Of a stretch of DNA of 39,782 nt, positions 37,864-39,782 are shown piece after piece. This DNA is from Sphaeroforma sirkka (lineage: Eukaryota; Opisthokonta; Ichthyosporea; Ichthyophonida): positions 1 through 39,782 of the forward strand of contig LUCW03000263.1 of NCBI GenBank assembly GCA_001586965.3, written 5' to 3'. The position numbers and the translations under genes were made by a program. Within the stretch, counting starts at the first letter, position 1. The number at the start of each line of letters is the position of its first letter. Under the pieces are notes generated by a model that ran no database searches, was not told the DNA's origin, and saw only the letters and a program-made list of their open reading frames with translations.

Positions 37864-38290
37864 TTAGGTATCTAACATATTATCATCTGACTGATCTTTA
37901 TTCGGGTCTAGCCCATTAGGCAGACCAGTGAGTGTTATACCTAAACTGAGAAGATCAGTCATACCTATAATTAAATCGTATTTCTGAGACATGTCAGTAA
38001 CGATTAGGTGAGTCTTCACTTCTCTTCTATCTGACAGCATTATGTGTGCATAGTCAATGGCTTGTTCGCAAGTAGTAACTTTGCCATTTCCCAAGATTAA
38101 ATCAGTTGTTTCGTTATGGACAGCCATATCTGTAGCGTAGGCTACTCGGCGTGAGATAGCAGAGACTTCAGCCCCTGGATCAAATAGTGTCATAACTTTT
38201 CTCCATTTACGAAAACTGTTTGAAAGATACGTTCATCTCCTTTGGTATAGATTTTATTGAACATTTTCTCATAATCTTGCTCTAGTGCAC
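37864..38290 (-). pseudogene. Element 3 aspartic protease
   Basis: FDPGAEVSAISRRVAYATD holds the active-site region with DPG, and YDLIIGMTDLLSLG the flap-end motif. A TAA lies just upstream of the annotated Met (38193). The remaining N-terminal part continues to about 38290 in the frame equivalent to 27588 on of element 2. Confidence 0.75.
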
Positions 38291-38294
38291 ACAT

Positions 38295-38640
38295 ATGGTA
38301 CTGTCAGTGCTTAACTTGGACGTCCGGTAAGTCCTTGCAATCCTCTTTGTGCCAACCGTTAGTACCCTTGCAAATAGCACACTCTTTCATATAGTGTCCA
38401 AAATCTGGCTTGCCTGGTGCACTTAACAGGGTCGTGTCTACCATTCCACTTGCCATTACGTTTTGTGAGGTTGTAACCACACTTCTTGCAAGGCGCTCTC
38501 ACCTTCTTTTCACCTTTCGGTTCGGTAGAAGTAGAGCCAGTACCCCCTCCAGTAGTAGTGCGAGGTTTCTTAGTACTACGCGCAGTATTAGTCTCTACTG
38601 CGTTACGCTTAGTGGGCTGGGTGTAGCTCGTGGTACTAAA
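38295..38640 (-). pseudogene. Element 3 Gag C-terminus with tandem variant zinc fingers
   Basis: Basic Thr/Ser-rich stretch, then C-x2-C-x13-H-x4-C (CKKCGYN ... GRHDPVKC), a frame change, and then C-x2-C-x6-H-x3-C (CAICKGTNGWHKEDC). The same pair of clusters is in element 1, so it is a feature of the group. Confidence 0.6.
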
Positions 38641-39578
38641 GTACTCTAGTAGAGGGATTGGTATGCTTGTGAACTATCTTCTCAAAGACAGACCAAGGCA
38701 TAGATCGCAAATCACCATAGGCGATGATGTCATCATTGACTTTCTTAAAGAGGTTAGCTCCCAGAGTCTCCATCATCTGACAAATTAATAAATATTCGCC
38801 AGTATAGGTACGACCACCCATCCAGTATTCATATGTGTCATATGAGCTAGAGCACCTCGAATAGTGGTATCGTTCGCAAAGAACTTGCGAGACTCTAAAG
38901 TTCACGGTCACGTGCATCTTCAAAAAAAAGGTGTTAAGTATATTATCACGCAACTGGTGCCAGGGTAGGGCTTTCCAGTTGGGCTCATGAAGAACCTTCA
39001 AGATAGTTCGCCATTCACCTGGCTCACAGAAATGAATAAAGGCATTCATCATCTGCTTATCCCTAAGGCTGGCAGACTCCTTAAGTTGGTCGAAGGCCTT
39101 CAGTGTCTCCACTGTACTCTCATTAGTAGAGAAATCGACCTCAGCCTGCGCGTTACCTGGCTGCTTTATGAAAAAAGCTTGGTTCTAAGTGTTCACGAGG
39201 CTCATGCTCAGTGCTACGGGCTGCTAGTGCCAAGATGGTGTCTATTTCCTTTCTCTTGTTATCGATTAGATAGCGAATGTTATCCGCTTTCCTATCGTCA
39301 AGGTCAGAGTCATTCAATAGACGGTCCTCAAGGACTTGCATACCAGAGCGTAATAGCCTGAGACAGTATGTCTGGTTCTCACTTCCTCATCCTCAGTTAG
39401 AAGGCAGGGAACTCTCTAACGAGGTACTGGTGTGGCGATTGCCAAAATCGTGATTACCAGGGTTGGTTGGCAAATGAGGGTCGATATTACGAGGATGGTA
39501 AGCCTCATCGAGTTCCATACGATCATATCCTCTGACAGGGTTAGGTTTGTCAAGAGGATGGTCGATGAAAGCCAGCAT
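38636..39578 (-). pseudogene. Element 3 gag, capsid-like region and N-terminus (broken)
   Basis: Segments 39578-39393, 39341-39153 and 39112-38636. The middle one is a coiled-coil-like helix (DLDDRKADNIRYLIDNKRKE) and the third capsid-like (FIHFCEPGEWRTILKVLHE, then ALPWHQLRDNI), each with a counterpart in element 1 gag. Breaks near 39380 and 39130 separate them. Confidence 0.65.
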
Positions 39579-39782
39579 CAGAGCTATAGAGATTAAATTT
39601 TTGAAATATTATCTCTCTCACCAGTGGTGGTAATTGAAGCTTAGTGTTAAACATATGCCCCTATTTGGTAAACCAGTAGGTCTCAGGAAGGTTTTCTTGA
39701 AACCCAGCCTGATTTTTCTTCTTCTTCAGTATAGGAAGAATAGCAGCCAGAACGGGACACGGTAGAGGGTCCTAGCTTCTGC
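39579..39782 (-). other. Leader region of element 3, cut by the window edge
   Basis: No ORF; it presumably includes the untranslated leader between the 5' LTR and gag. No primer-binding site could be assigned with confidence. Confidence 0.35.

Larger units (their letters stand above)
27409..38470. repeat. Large inverted repeat formed by elements 2 and 3
   Basis: Left arm 27409-32917 (plus) and right arm 33380-38470 (minus) carry the same gag end, pol and partial LTR in opposite orientation, around a unique centre of ~460 bp. Matching landmarks: GTGTGCACTAGAGCAAGATT (27590 on) against its complement at 38276-38295, and the LTR starts at 32360 and 33972. Confidence 0.9.
33973..39782 (-). mobile_element. 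Ty3/gypsy retrotransposon element 3 (right arm), continues past the window
   Basis: Same family as element 2 but with gag retained: in transcription order gag (from beyond or near 39578), zinc fingers, protease, RT, RNase H, methyltransferase-like domain, integrase, 3' LTR at 33972. Less decayed than element 2; the integrase C-terminal ORF (353 codons) is intact. The 5' LTR is outside the window. Confidence 0.9.

Noticed and set aside
19909-39782. Stop-codon reassignment (TAA/TAG as Gln) to explain retroelement stops
   Set aside because: Both hnRNP genes and the XLF-like gene have no internal TAA/TAG and end in TAA; the retroelements also carry frameshifts and deletions.

Overview
This is eukaryotic nuclear DNA: multi-exon genes with GT-AG introns, long AT/TG microsatellites, AATAAA signals, and a block of LTR retrotransposons. 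The genes are animal-like: an XLF/NHEJ1-type DNA-repair factor and two DAZAP1/Musashi-type hnRNPs with glycine-rich tails. Together with long introns this suggests a unicellular relative of animals (for example an ichthyosporean); that placement is inference, not something the sequence proves.

Layout. (1) 1-2973, plus strand: the 3' part of an XLF (NHEJ1/Cernunnos)-like gene in seven short exons whose phases chain without a break; its 5' end lies outside the window. (2) 2974-5000: weak minus-strand candidate exons behind a TATA box, then AT-rich DNA. (3) 5001-10083, minus strand: an eight-exon two-RRM hnRNP (DAZAP1-like) that is intact apart from one A8 run in exon 5 which breaks the frame. 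A ~1.2 kb TA/TG microsatellite fills its intron 3. (4) 10084-12002: the shared intergenic region of a head-to-head pair. (5) 12003-17531, plus strand: the paralogous eight-exon hnRNP, with a ~215 bp TA tract in intron 1. Four intron positions and phases around the RRMs are the same in both genes, so they are duplicates. (6) 17532-19908: 3' flank, a doubtful two-exon small gene, and non-coding DNA.

(7) 19909-39782: three Ty3/gypsy (chromovirus-like) LTR retrotransposon copies. Element 1 (plus, 19909 to about 27400) has gag, protease, RT-RNase H, integrase and the start of a 3' LTR; its protease is split by a 677 bp solo LTR flanked by the 5 bp duplication ATCGT. Elements 2 (plus, 27409-32917) and 3 (minus, 33380 to the window end) belong to a second family and lie tail to tail. 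They form an inverted repeat with ~5 kb arms around a 460 bp unrelated centre. All copies are broken by stops and frameshifts.

The most unusual points are these: a methyltransferase-like domain with an NPPW motif between RNase H and integrase in all three copies, an arrangement better known from DIRS-type elements; a DPG instead of DTG/DSG protease motif; a tandem variant zinc finger in Gag; a nonsense codon shared by both arms of the palindrome; and the XLF gene, which is invisible to simple ORF calling because its exons are so short.
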